Shown here: piece after piece, positions 51,728 to 60,939 of the stretch
Position numbering within the stretch: the stretch's first letter is position 1
Layout of the letters: every line of letters starts with the position of its first letter
Assembly (NCBI GenBank): GCA_963974485.1
Contig: CAXBBS010000005.1
Coordinates: forward strand, 113,813-177,812
From: JAALKW01 sp963974485
GTDB taxonomy: Bacteria; Pseudomonadota; Gammaproteobacteria; Legionellales; Legionellaceae
Direction of reading: 5' to 3'
Length of the DNA stretch: 64,000 nt
The notes under the pieces: model-generated
Databases searched by the model: none
Told to the model about the DNA's origin: nothing
What the model saw: only the letters and a program-made list of their open reading frames with translations
Program-made: the position numbers and the translations under genes

Positions 51728-52575
51728 TGACGCTGGATTTTTTCTATACAGGTTTACTGCAAAGCTTAATTTTAGCACTCGTTGCTTATGCCATCATGAT
51801 TCCTTTTAGGCTGCTTAATTTTTCGGATTTAACGGCGGAAGGCGCTTATCCATTAGGGGGTGCTGTGTGTACGACGTTACTGTTGCTAAACATGCATCCG
51901 ATATTAGCCTTATTGATTGCAAGTGTTGCATCGGGTCTTATGGGTGTTGCAACAAGCCTGATTCACCTTCGTCTTAAAGTAAATACATTATTAGCCGGCA
52001 TTATTTTAAGCACGATGATGTATAGCGTGAATTTACGCTTGATGGGTAAGCCTAATATTGCACTGTTTAATACGTTATCGGTGTTTAGCCAAACCAATAT
52101 TTTATATAATATTGGTTTGTTGGTATGTGTGCTTTTATTTTTGATCTTAGTTTTATCTTTATTTTTACGCACTGAGTTTGGATTAAAACTACGGGCGGTT
52201 GGATTAAATCCAGCGTTTGCATATCAGCAAAATATTTCGGTGGTCCAATACACCATGCTCGGGATGTTTTTTGCGGGGTGTTGTACCGGTATGGCGGGTG
52301 GACTGATCGTACAGCTTCAGCATTACATGGATGTGGGCATGGGGGTTGGGATTGTGATTCATGCGCTTGCAGCGCTCATGATGGGTGAAGCGATGATTGG
52401 AAATACTACCCTGAACCAGCAAATCATAGCGCCATGCATCGGTGCCTTGGTCTATCAGCAAATTCAGGGCGTTGTTCTATCGATAGGCCTTGCTCCATCG
52501 GATTTGAAGTTTTTTACTGGCGCGCTTGTTTTGGTTGTTATTGCTACGCAACGCAAGCGGCAGCTTGAACTATGA
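51724..52575 (+). CDS. trpY: ABC transporter permease (predicted tryptophan import)
   Basis: 283 residues with about eight membrane helices. It belongs to the branched-chain-type permease family (LivH/RbsC-like), with NFSDLTAEGAYPLGGAVCTTLLLL and KVNTLLAGIILSTMMYSVNLRLMGKPNI. The EAA-like coupling region is LRAVGLNPAFAYQQNI. It starts with ATGA over the stop of the ATPase gene. Pairing with an ABC_sub_bind protein is the normal gene set for this importer type. Confidence 0.85.
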   Translation: MMTLDFFYTGLLQSLILALVAYAIMIPFRLLNFSDLTAEGAYPLGGAVCTTLLLLNMHPILALLIASVASGLMGVATSLIHLRLKVNTLLAGIILSTMMYSVNLRLMGKPNIALFNTLSVFSQTNILYNIGLLVCVLLFLILVLSLFLRTEFGLKLRAVGLNPAFAYQQNISVVQYTMLGMFFAGCCTGMAGGLIVQLQHYMDVGMGVGIVIHALAALMMGEAMIGNTTLNQQIIAPCIGALVYQQIQGVVLSIGLAPSDLKFFTGALVLVVIATQRKRQLEL

Positions 52576-52635
52576 TTCTTAAACATTTCCTATAAAATAC
52601 GTATTTTTTGAGTTGAGTTAAGATAAGGCGTGTAT

Positions 52636-53160
52636 ATGATGCATCAAGAAGTCACGAATGACATTCAGCAAAGCATCCATGATGCGCTCAACTTATTCAC
52701 CCAAGAATTTTTTCACTATGAACCGAGCATCATGATTTTTATTCAAGCTGTATGGCGCGATTTCGAAGAAAGTATACATACTTGGTTTTATCAAAATAAA
52801 TCTCAACACCAACCCCCTGTAACACGTGAGTTGGTGGAGCTGGAAGAAACACAAAACGCAAGAAAATTAGATGCATTCAAAGATAAAGATAAAGAAATAG
52901 ATATTGATGAACGCTTTCTTTGTGGTATTACGCATGAGGTGATGACGCATCCTATGTATGATAAAAATAATCCACATCAAAAAATGGATTGCAGGGCACT
53001 TTTGAAGTGGCTTGGAGAAAGTGAAACGCATCCGTTTAATCGAAGTGAGTTACATCGCTCTGATTTAGAATACGATGAAAAGCTCAAGGTTGAGATTGAT
53101 CAGTTTGTGACGGATACGATCGATGCGTCAGAAGCGCCGCGACGACAACATCGTTGTTGA
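52636..53160 (+). CDS. U-box domain protein, candidate E3 ubiquitin ligase effector
   Basis: 174 residues. The N-terminal ~85 residues are helical and unlike anything I know. Residues about 89-159 read as a U-box: DERFLCGITHEVMTHPMYD opens it, a short variable loop follows, then MDCRALLKWL and THPFNRSEL, closing with LKVEIDQFV. U-boxes are eukaryotic E2-binding RING-like folds; in Legionella, LubX and GobX are Dot/Icm-delivered examples. Here there is a single U-box and no signal peptide. The start is ATG 52636 (or 52639); a GTG at 52630 is less likely. It is unlinked to its neighbours' function. Confidence 0.85.
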   Translation: MMHQEVTNDIQQSIHDALNLFTQEFFHYEPSIMIFIQAVWRDFEESIHTWFYQNKSQHQPPVTRELVELEETQNARKLDAFKDKDKEIDIDERFLCGITHEVMTHPMYDKNNPHQKMDCRALLKWLGESETHPFNRSELHRSDLEYDEKLKVEIDQFVTDTIDASEAPRRQHRC

Positions 53161-53228
53161 TCCAGCCCTTCCTAAATAGAAATTACGTGTTAGTATGGAT
53201 GAAAAGGGACGTTTTAATTTGCTAACTC

Positions 53229-54785
53229 ATGATGTTAAAAAAATTTGCTGTATTAGCATGCTTATTTCTAACGGCGTGTATGGTAGGTCCCGATTATAAA
53301 GAACCCAAGATTAATACGCCCAAGCATTGGGCAAAAAAAGATAGCTCGGTCAAAGAAAAAGAATTCAAACAAGACAAATGGTGGGATGTTTTTGAGGATC
53401 CCAATCTTACAGCGCTGATTTATCATGGCTATCATAATAACTTAACGCTTCACATGACCGGTATGCGGATTTTACAAGCGCGTGCGCAGTTAGCTAAATC
53501 GGTCGGTGGACTTTACCCCCAGTTACAAACCATGAACGGTAATTATTTAAATTATCGTATTGGAGGATCGTATTTACAAGATGTGCTTCCTAGCGGTTTT
53601 GATGCGGCACTTCTTGGTTTTTCGGCGAATTGGGAAACTGATTTTTGGGGGAAATTTCGTCGCTCGGTGCGTTCGCGTGATGCAAGCTTTTTATCGTCGG
53701 TTGCCGCGTACGATCAAGCGTTGGTGACACTCACATCTGATATTGCACATACCTACGTAGGTTTTCGTGGCAACGAATCGCTGATTCGCATTACACAACA
53801 AAATATTACGTTACAGGAAACAAGCTTAGCGTTAACCATGTCACGTTATAAGGCTGGGGCTGTGAGTTTACGTGATGTTGAAGAGGCCAAAACGCAACTC
53901 GCTGAAACAAGAGCCAGGTTGCCCGAACTGGTCAGTCAACAACAAATACAAAAAGATGCGCTGGCTGTGTTGTTGGGTATGGTGCCGAATGATATTGATG
54001 CGCTGCTTCATAAACACCATGGTATTCCTAAAGCACCCGACACGATCGAGGTCGGTATTCCGCGTGAAATGCTCAATAGGCGGCCAGATGTTCGGCAGGC
54101 GCGTTTTGAGGCCATTACGCACTCGGAAACCATCGGTGCGACGAAAGCTGAACTTTTTCCTGCTTTTTCATTAAGCGGGAGCTTTTATTTTGCGGGAAAT
54201 ACTATCAGTGGTGCGACGTTGTCCGAGATGTTTAATTGGTCAAACCGTAACACAACCGTAGGTCCTGGGCTTAACTGGCCCATACTTAATTACGGTCAAA
54301 TCACCAACATGGTACGTACACAAGATGCTATATTTCAAGAAAAATTATTAAATTACCAAAACGTTATTTTAATCGCGCAACAAGAAGTTCAAGATAACAT
54401 GACGCGTTACACCGAAACAAAAAAAGCGGTCAGGCATTATGAAGAAGCGGTGCGTGCGGCCATGAAGGCAACACAATTAACGTTGATTCAATACAAAGAA
54501 GGTGAAACAGGTTATACCTCCGTCCTGTATGCGCAGCAACAGCAATTATATACGCAGACCGCTTTAGTGAATGCCCATGCTGAGCTGCCTAAATCGCTGG
54601 TGAGTTTGTACCGTGCGCTTGGGGGCGGCTGGCAAATTCGGGATAACCATGACTATATTCCTGATACGATTAAACGTGAAATGGCGAAAAGAACCAACTG
54701 GGGCGGCTTGATGCTACAAAAAAATCATGACGTGCCCGAAACAAAATACGCACAATTTAAAGCACTTTATTTTCCTACATGGTGA
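53229..54785 (+). CDS. Outer-membrane efflux lipoprotein (NodT/OprM type)
   Basis: 518 residues of the TolC-like outer-membrane factor family. A lipoprotein signal ends at LTAC, followed by MVGPDYKEP, the standard opening of this group. Two repeats of the long coiled-coil/barrel unit are visible: PNLTALIYHGYHNNLTLHMTGMRILQARAQLAKS in the first half, and REMLNRRPDVRQARFEAITHSETIGATKAELFPAFSLSGSF in the second. It forms the exit duct for the two downstream genes, whose start overlaps its end. Confidence 0.93.
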   Translation: MMLKKFAVLACLFLTACMVGPDYKEPKINTPKHWAKKDSSVKEKEFKQDKWWDVFEDPNLTALIYHGYHNNLTLHMTGMRILQARAQLAKSVGGLYPQLQTMNGNYLNYRIGGSYLQDVLPSGFDAALLGFSANWETDFWGKFRRSVRSRDASFLSSVAAYDQALVTLTSDIAHTYVGFRGNESLIRITQQNITLQETSLALTMSRYKAGAVSLRDVEEAKTQLAETRARLPELVSQQQIQKDALAVLLGMVPNDIDALLHKHHGIPKAPDTIEVGIPREMLNRRPDVRQARFEAITHSETIGATKAELFPAFSLSGSFYFAGNTISGATLSEMFNWSNRNTTVGPGLNWPILNYGQITNMVRTQDAIFQEKLLNYQNVILIAQQEVQDNMTRYTETKKAVRHYEEAVRAAMKATQLTLIQYKEGETGYTSVLYAQQQQLYTQTALVNAHAELPKSLVSLYRALGGGWQIRDNHDYIPDTIKREMAKRTNWGGLMLQKNHDVPETKYAQFKALYFPTW

Positions 54786-55957
54786 TAACGATGGATTCAG
54801 CCAAAGCAGAAAAGTTTAAACGAATAACACGCATTACACTGATTATTTTATTGGTTATTAATATAATTAATTACTACAACGCCAAATATCGAACGGTCAA
54901 AATCCCGTTACCTACGGTTCAAACCCAACTGCCTATTTCAAAATCGATGTCGGAGTATGTGATTCAAACAGGAAATACGGTTGCATTTAATGCGGTTGAT
55001 TTGGTCGCGCGTGTCGAGGGTTTTCTCGATAAAATTAATTTTGTTGATGGTACGTTTGTCGAGCAAGGGGACGTATTATTCTTGATTGAACCCGAGCCTT
55101 ATCGTGCCAAAGTAAAAGAAGCCGAAGCCGAGCTGGCTTCGAAAAAAGCAACCCATACGTACGATGCCTTAGAATATGTGCGTCAACAACGCATGTATAA
55201 ACAAAATGCCACATCCAAGAGTAATGTTGAAAAATGGTTAGCTAAAAGTGAGGCATCAACGGCCGATGTCACCAAAGCAGAAGAGAATTTAATTCTTGCT
55301 CAAATTAATCAAAGTTATACACGGGTAAAAGCACCGTTTAGTGGTCGCGTTGGGCGGCACTTAGTGGATAAGTCAAATTTAGTGGGACACGGTGCAGCGA
55401 CTATTTTGGCAACGCTTGAACAGCTGGATCCTATCTATGTTTATTTTAATTTGAACGAAATTGATTTGATTCGTCTAAGAGCGGCGATGAAAGAGCAAAA
55501 TATTGATGAAAAAGTGATTCGACAAGTACCTGTTGAAATTAATCTACCCTCGGGCAAGGAGTATAAATTTAAAGGTAAGATTGATTTTATTAACACCGGT
55601 CTTAATGCATCGACCGGAACATTAGAGTTTAGAGCCTTATTGCCGAACACGGAGTATGCTTTGATTCCGGGTTCGTTTGTTCAAATCAAGATTGCGGTTG
55701 ATTCACCTGTGCCTAGGCTTACCGTGCCTGACACGGCGCTGCAATATGATCAAGTTGGGCCTTATGTGTTAGCGGTTGATAAAAACAATCGTGTGGTACT
55801 TAAGCGTGTCGTGCTTGGACCGCTTGAAAACGGTATACATGCTATATCCCGTGGTATTCAAGCCACCGACCATATTATTGTCAAAGGGCTTCAGCGTGCA
55901 TCCGATGGCAAGTTAGTGAATCCCATATTTGATAATCAGAAGAAGACAACCGCATGA
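54779..55957 (+). CDS. RND efflux periplasmic adaptor (membrane fusion protein)
   Basis: 392 residues. One N-terminal membrane anchor (about 16-33) is followed by the split lipoyl domain (VARVEGFLDKINFVDGTFVEQGDVLFLIEP and YTRVKAPFSGRVGRHLVDKSNLVGHGA) around a helical hairpin. The beta-barrel domain has FRALLPNTEYALIPGSFVQIKI. It has no lipobox, unlike AcrA, so it is membrane-anchored by the helix. Starts at 54779 or 54791 are possible. It links the pump to the outer-membrane factor. Confidence 0.94.
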   Translation: MVITMDSAKAEKFKRITRITLIILLVINIINYYNAKYRTVKIPLPTVQTQLPISKSMSEYVIQTGNTVAFNAVDLVARVEGFLDKINFVDGTFVEQGDVLFLIEPEPYRAKVKEAEAELASKKATHTYDALEYVRQQRMYKQNATSKSNVEKWLAKSEASTADVTKAEENLILAQINQSYTRVKAPFSGRVGRHLVDKSNLVGHGAATILATLEQLDPIYVYFNLNEIDLIRLRAAMKEQNIDEKVIRQVPVEINLPSGKEYKFKGKIDFINTGLNASTGTLEFRALLPNTEYALIPGSFVQIKIAVDSPVPRLTVPDTALQYDQVGPYVLAVDKNNRVVLKRVVLGPLENGIHAISRGIQATDHIIVKGLQRASDGKLVNPIFDNQKKTTA

Positions 55958-58900
55958 TTTCTAAGTTTTTTATTGAGCGTCCGATATTATCTAACGTGAT
56001 TGCGATTGTGATTGTTTTTTTAGGTCTGATTGCGATAAAAATCTTACCTATATCACAGTATCCCGAAATTGTGCCACCAACCATTCAGGTGACCACAAGC
56101 TACCCAGGTGCTGACTCAAAAACGCTGATTAAGACCGTTGCTCTGCCGATAGAAAAGCAGGTGAATGGCGTTGAAGATATGTTGTATATGCAGTCAAACA
56201 GCACAAATGGTGGTAATTACACCCTGGTTATCACGTTTAAAATTGGAACCGACATGAATTTTGCACAGGTGCTCGTGCAAAGTCGCGTGCAAGCGGCCAT
56301 GGCGCAATTACCCGATCCAGTGCAAAAACAAGGGGTTGTCGTTCAAAAAAAATCCACAGCAATTTTACAATTTGTGACGTTGACGGCTAAAAACAATGAA
56401 TTTGATGGTTTGTTTCTCAATAATTATGCAACGATTAATATGCAAAATGAGCTTGCACGTTTACCGGGTGTTGGAAATGTTGCGGTATTCGGTGCAGGTA
56501 ACTATGCCATGCGCGTATGGCTTGATCCTAAAAAAATGTATGCCTACTCACTGAATCCAAGTGATGTGCTGGATGCAATTAAAAATCAAAATAAACAAAT
56601 TTCGGCAGGGCAAGTCGGAGGCAACCCAACGACAGGCGATCAGGCCTTTCAATTTACGGTGAACGTACCGGGTCAAATTGAAGACCCCAATAAGTTTGCG
56701 GATATTATTGTCCGAAGCGACGCAACCAATCCCAATCAAACAGAAAAATTGACCAATAGTAAAATTAACCGCAGCGCTAAGACGATTCGTATACGTGATG
56801 TAGGACGAGTTGAATTAGGTGCTTCGAGTTACAATCAGTTTGCGACGTTAAATAATAAAGCCACAGCGGCGATTGCGATTTATCAATTGCCAGAAGCCAA
56901 TGCATTAACCGTGGCCGAAGATGTTCGAAAAACGGTGGCGAAGATGGCAAAAAAATTCCCTGAAGGCATTGAATATGCGATTCCATTTGATACCACAATG
57001 TTCGTTAACGCGTCCATTCATGAGGTTTATCATACGCTTTTTGAGGCTGGATTTTTGGTGTTGTTGGTTATCTTGTTATTTTTACAAAATGCACGAGCCA
57101 CATTAATTCCAGCTACAACCGTGCCGGTGACGATTATTGGTGCTTTTTTTGCCATGCTTGTTTTAAGTTATTCGATTAATTTATTAACGTTGTTTGCGCT
57201 GGTGCTTGCCATCGGGATTGTGATTGATGATGCGATTGTGATTGTTGAGGGCGTGACGCAAAAAATAGAGCAGAAGCATTCGCCTAAAAAAGCATCCATT
57301 TTAGCCATGTCAGAACTTATGGGGCCTATTATTGGTATTACGTTGGTTTTGATGGCTGTGTTTGTGCCAGCAGGCTTTATTCCGGGATTAACAGGTGCTA
57401 TGTATGCGCAATTTGCCTTGGTGATTGCAGCCACGGCATTTATCAGTGCGATTAATGCCGTGAGCTTGAAACCCGCGCAGTGTGCCATGTGGTTGCAGCC
57501 GACGGTTCTGTCTGACAAGCCTAAGAATCTTGTTTTTCGTACATTTGATAATATCTATAATCCATTAGAAAAACGTTACTCAGATTACATCGAACACGTG
57601 GTTCATCATAGCGGAAAAGTGTGTCTGATTGGAGGAGGGCTGGTCCTACTTGCTATTATAGGGCTGACGCGGATCCCGACGGGCTTTGTTCCGATTGAAG
57701 ATCAAGGTTACATGATGCTTAATGTTCAATTGCCTGATGGTGCATCGTTAGAGCGAACAAAATCGTTAATTAAGCAATTAACGCGTGAGGCAAAAAAGAT
57801 TGAAGCAGTCGAAAACGTGATTGGTATCGACGGTATTTCATTACTGGATAATAACGCAACACTTGCCAATGGAGGTGCTGTTTATATTATTTTTAAAGAC
57901 TGGGCCAAACGTGGCAAAAACGGCGACCTCAAAACGCTCTATGAAAAATTAAACGAGATTGCAGCACAAACGTTAGATGCCGGCGTTTTGGTTCTGGTAC
58001 CGCCTCCCATTCAAGGGCTTGGGTTATCGGGGGGCTTTCAGATGCAAATTGAATTGCAAGACGGAAGCTTTGATTATCAGAAACTACAAAGTGCAACGGA
58101 CGAATTATTAGACTATGCACGAAAGCAGCCTGAGCTTAAAAATTTGATGACGTCGTTTAGAGCCAGTGCGCCGCAACTTATAGCCCCAATCGATAGACAA
58201 AAATCTGAGTCATTAGGCGTGAGTGTCGGAGATGCAACGGGTGTGTTAGAAACCTATTTAGGCTCTTCGTTTGTGAATCTTTTTGCTAAATTTGGTCAAG
58301 TATTTCAAGTGTATGTGCAGGCTGATGCCAGCTCACGTATGACTATTGATGACGTACGAAATTATTATGTACGAAATAATAAACAAGAAATGGTGCCTTT
58401 AGGTACGCTCACCAATATGTATCCGGCCGTTGGGCCTTCGATTATTTCGCTTTATAATTTATACCCATCAAGTAATATCTATGGCATGGCTGGCACAGGT
58501 TATAGTTCGGGACAGGCGATTGATGTACTCGAGAAATTAGCAAAACAAATTTTACCCAAAGGCATGTCGTTTGAGTGGACGGGTACCGCGTATCAAGAAA
58601 AATTATCTGGAAATATGAGTTATTATATTTTTCTGCTTTCCTTGGTGCTTGTGTACTTAATTTTGGCTGGTCAATATGAAAATTGGATTACCTCGTTAGC
58701 GGTTATATTCAGTGTGCCACTCGCATTGATTGGAACCGTTGCGGTGCTACTGCTCTTAAAAATATCTAATAATATGTACACTCAAATCGGTATTTTATTA
58801 TTAATTGCGCTTGCTGCTAAAAATGCAATTTTGATTGTGGAAGTCGCCCGAGAAGAACGCGAAATTCATAAAAAATCGATTATTGATGCAGCGCTTATTG

Positions 58901-59130
58901 GAGCTAAAAAACGCTTCCGTCCAATTTTGATGACATCGTTTGCGTTTATTCTAGGGATGATGCCGCTGGTGTTTGCAAGCGGCGCGGGTGCCAATGCACG
59001 CCGCTCGATTGGTATTGCTGTGAGTAGTGGGATGCTTGCCTCTACTTGTTTAGCTGTTGTTTTTGTACCGTCGTTTTATGTGATGCTACAAACCTGGCAA
59101 GAACAAATGAGGGCTAAAAAGCAGTCTTGA
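55954..59130 (+). CDS. RND family multidrug efflux pump, inner-membrane transporter (HAE1)
   Basis: 1058 residues, typical of AcrB/MexF. The opening ISKFFIERPILSNVIAIVIVFLGLIAI and the early periplasmic PTIQVTTSYPGADSKTL are diagnostic. The proton-relay helix carries the double aspartate in AIGIVIDDAIVIVEGV, and the lysine is in the AAKNAILIVE helix. Twelve membrane helices and two large periplasmic loops are expected. It overlaps the adaptor gene by 4 bases, completing a three-gene efflux operon. Drug or host-defence compound specificity cannot be read. Confidence 0.96.
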   Translation: MISKFFIERPILSNVIAIVIVFLGLIAIKILPISQYPEIVPPTIQVTTSYPGADSKTLIKTVALPIEKQVNGVEDMLYMQSNSTNGGNYTLVITFKIGTDMNFAQVLVQSRVQAAMAQLPDPVQKQGVVVQKKSTAILQFVTLTAKNNEFDGLFLNNYATINMQNELARLPGVGNVAVFGAGNYAMRVWLDPKKMYAYSLNPSDVLDAIKNQNKQISAGQVGGNPTTGDQAFQFTVNVPGQIEDPNKFADIIVRSDATNPNQTEKLTNSKINRSAKTIRIRDVGRVELGASSYNQFATLNNKATAAIAIYQLPEANALTVAEDVRKTVAKMAKKFPEGIEYAIPFDTTMFVNASIHEVYHTLFEAGFLVLLVILLFLQNARATLIPATTVPVTIIGAFFAMLVLSYSINLLTLFALVLAIGIVIDDAIVIVEGVTQKIEQKHSPKKASILAMSELMGPIIGITLVLMAVFVPAGFIPGLTGAMYAQFALVIAATAFISAINAVSLKPAQCAMWLQPTVLSDKPKNLVFRTFDNIYNPLEKRYSDYIEHVVHHSGKVCLIGGGLVLLAIIGLTRIPTGFVPIEDQGYMMLNVQLPDGASLERTKSLIKQLTREAKKIEAVENVIGIDGISLLDNNATLANGGAVYIIFKDWAKRGKNGDLKTLYEKLNEIAAQTLDAGVLVLVPPPIQGLGLSGGFQMQIELQDGSFDYQKLQSATDELLDYARKQPELKNLMTSFRASAPQLIAPIDRQKSESLGVSVGDATGVLETYLGSSFVNLFAKFGQVFQVYVQADASSRMTIDDVRNYYVRNNKQEMVPLGTLTNMYPAVGPSIISLYNLYPSSNIYGMAGTGYSSGQAIDVLEKLAKQILPKGMSFEWTGTAYQEKLSGNMSYYIFLLSLVLVYLILAGQYENWITSLAVIFSVPLALIGTVAVLLLLKISNNMYTQIGILLLIALAAKNAILIVEVAREEREIHKKSIIDAALIGAKKRFRPILMTSFAFILGMMPLVFASGAGANARRSIGIAVSSGMLASTCLAVVFVPSFYVMLQTWQEQMRAKKQS

Positions 59131-59165
59131 CTTCATGACACACAGGACAAAATCCTTGGTTAAAT

Positions 59166-59444
59166 TTATCGCTTTAAATCCCGATAAAAATTTTCATGCA
59201 TACCAAGGGCAACTAAAATCCTTTCGCCAGGATCCCATTCATATGCCAATAACACTTCCTGTCTGTTTATTTTGAATTTATATACATAAACACCCGCTAA
59301 ATCTCCTTTCTTTTGTTCTCCAATTTCAGGATCAGAAACAATCAGCTTTATTGTGTTATTTACAATATTTTTATGTGCTTGATGAAGTTTTTTGTAAGAT
59401 TTTTTAAATGCTGGCATTTGGCTAATGATAATATCAGACATCAC
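59166..59444 (-). CDS. RelE/ParE-superfamily toxin of a toxin-antitoxin pair
   Basis: 92 residues. The sequence fits the RelE-like fold: N-terminal helices (MPAFKKSYKKLHQAHKNIVNNTIKLI), a GDLAGVYVYKFKINRQEVLLAYEW beta-sheet core, and a C-terminal HENFYRDLKR. Members of this type are ribosome-dependent mRNA interferases or gyrase poisons, and the ending resembles the RelE/YafQ side. Its start overlaps the antitoxin stop by 4 bases, the usual coupling. Confidence 0.82.
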   Translation of the reverse strand: MMSDIIISQMPAFKKSYKKLHQAHKNIVNNTIKLIVSDPEIGEQKKGDLAGVYVYKFKINRQEVLLAYEWDPGERILVALGMHENFYRDLKR

Positions 59445-59671
59445 TCATCCTCGTCCTCGTCAAAACAAAATGGCTCGGCTAGCGATTTATCCATATTTTT
59501 CGACACCAACAAGTCTTTCACAAATTCAATAGGTAGATCGGGATTATCTAAAGCGCAACGCCCTATTTTTGCCCAGAACTCAATTTGTCCAGGAACGGAA
59601 CGACATTCTGCTTTTGCGACTTTTTTTGCGTCACTATAAATTTCATCATCTATTCGTATAGGAATACCCAT
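59441..59671 (-). CDS. ParD-like antitoxin
   Basis: 76 residues. The N-terminal GIPIRIDDEIYSDAKKVAKAECRSVPGQIEFWAKIG has the ribbon-helix-helix pattern of the ParD-like antitoxin family (pfam11903 type). The acidic tail (FCFDEDEDE) probably wraps the toxin. It is upstream of the toxin gene on the minus strand. An inverted repeat over its promoter suggests autoregulation. Confidence 0.8.
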   Translation of the reverse strand: MGIPIRIDDEIYSDAKKVAKAECRSVPGQIEFWAKIGRCALDNPDLPIEFVKDLLVSKNMDKSLAEPFCFDEDEDE

Positions 59672-59695
59672 AACTCACCCCTTTGTGTTCAAACG

Positions 59696-59711
59696 CTACA
59701 TTTGTAGTATA
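59696..59711 (-). promoter_or_regulatory. Operator-like inverted repeat and -10 of the toxin-antitoxin operon
   Basis: CTACA-TT-TGTAG (59696-59707) abuts a minus-strand TATACT -10 (59706-59711), 25 bases before the antitoxin start. This is where an RHH antitoxin would be expected to bind. Confidence 0.5.
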
Positions 59712-59757
59712 GCACAACAAAACATAACAGCTGACACCATGCTTTTGCTCTGGGACC

Positions 59758-60891
59758 TCATAAGTACTGCAGGAGCGTCACCGTACTGACAATAACACCG
59801 AGTATTGCCAACCATCTCACCCACACATAACGCAGTGCTACTTGAAAGCCTTCACTCGCCATGCTTCTGATGTGCTCTAGTTTGTCGCGTCTTCTGTTGA
59901 TGTTGAATTGAGTATGAATCACGCGTCCATGATGATTGAAGTATATCGGCTCTATTCTTCCAAAATAAGGGAGGGAATAATCGGTAAAAATCTGTTCTCC
60001 TGGAAGGATATCTTTTGTTGTAATAAAATCAATAAATTCAATGCCGTTTAAGCAATGTCGCTTATTTTGGGTGTTAGCAATCCTATGTTTTTTATTTTTT
60101 GTGGTGGTTGGAGCATGATTAATAAAACGTGTGAGGTTACCTTGTTGTTTGGCATTCGTGCTTAAATTAAGCATGTCCAATTTTTTCTCAAATAAAAAAA
60201 CAAGTGAGCTGGATGGTTTAAGCGTTTTAATACCTGCATAAATGCTCATGGATGTATCTTTTTTGATAAGCGTTCGGGCGAAAACGCCGAACCCAATCAC
60301 AGGGTCGATATAACGTAGTTCATAACACGTTAAATCGACGGGTGTGTTGAGGGCTTGGATAGCTTCCGGTGTTGCCTCGAACAAACAATCAGCATCAACG
60401 TTGACAGGTAGTTTATCGAGCGTGATGTTACTTTCATGAATTATCAGATCGTTAGAAAAAAAGAAAGGTAGACCTAAGTGTTTACTCGTAAAACGGTTCA
60501 GTTCTTCTAGGGTAATCGTACTGTTTGATGTTTTACGATAGTTTAATGATAAATAAAGGTTGTCTATAGCGCGTGATTGTTTAAATTGAGCAGACGGTTT
60601 GATCGAAAACTGACATGCCAAGGGGGCGTCCGTATGGATGAGGGCAGCGTACACAAAAATCGCGCTGTAAAATAATCCATTGAGATCATCATAGGTGTAA
60701 TCAAACTGATGATTGGGTTTGGGTGTGTAGGGCTCAAGTAAGAGGGGGTGCGTGAACGGTTCATGGTCAAGGGCGTGTATGTTGTTTAGTTGACGTCCGT
60801 CTGAAAGTGTAACAAGGCCCGTTAGGATATCAATCGTTACATGTTTCAGTGCGGTATCTTCGGTATGATTCGTGAGGGTAATATTAACCAA
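59758..60891 (-). CDS. SET-domain protein with C-terminal membrane anchor, candidate effector
   Basis: 377 residues. The SET lysine-methyltransferase fold is at about 190-312: GFGVFA (200-205, cofactor loop), RFINHA (255-260) where the family has RFINHSC, and GEQIFTDY (298-305) with the catalytic tyrosine. A conserved post-SET cysteine cluster is absent. Residues 1-190 match nothing I know. A single hydrophobic helix at 356-376 with a 1-residue tail suggests tail anchoring in a membrane. Legionella delivers SET enzymes (RomA/LegAS4) that methylate host histones; this one has a different layout. No signal peptide. Confidence 0.8.
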   Translation of the reverse strand: MVNITLTNHTEDTALKHVTIDILTGLVTLSDGRQLNNIHALDHEPFTHPLLLEPYTPKPNHQFDYTYDDLNGLFYSAIFVYAALIHTDAPLACQFSIKPSAQFKQSRAIDNLYLSLNYRKTSNSTITLEELNRFTSKHLGLPFFFSNDLIIHESNITLDKLPVNVDADCLFEATPEAIQALNTPVDLTCYELRYIDPVIGFGVFARTLIKKDTSMSIYAGIKTLKPSSSLVFLFEKKLDMLNLSTNAKQQGNLTRFINHAPTTTKNKKHRIANTQNKRHCLNGIEFIDFITTKDILPGEQIFTDYSLPYFGRIEPIYFNHHGRVIHTQFNINRRRDKLEHIRSMASEGFQVALRYVWVRWLAILGVIVSTVTLLQYL

Positions 60892-60939
60892 GGCGTATCT
60901 CTCAGGTTTATTTTAATCGTGTTTAGTTTGTGCTGATAT

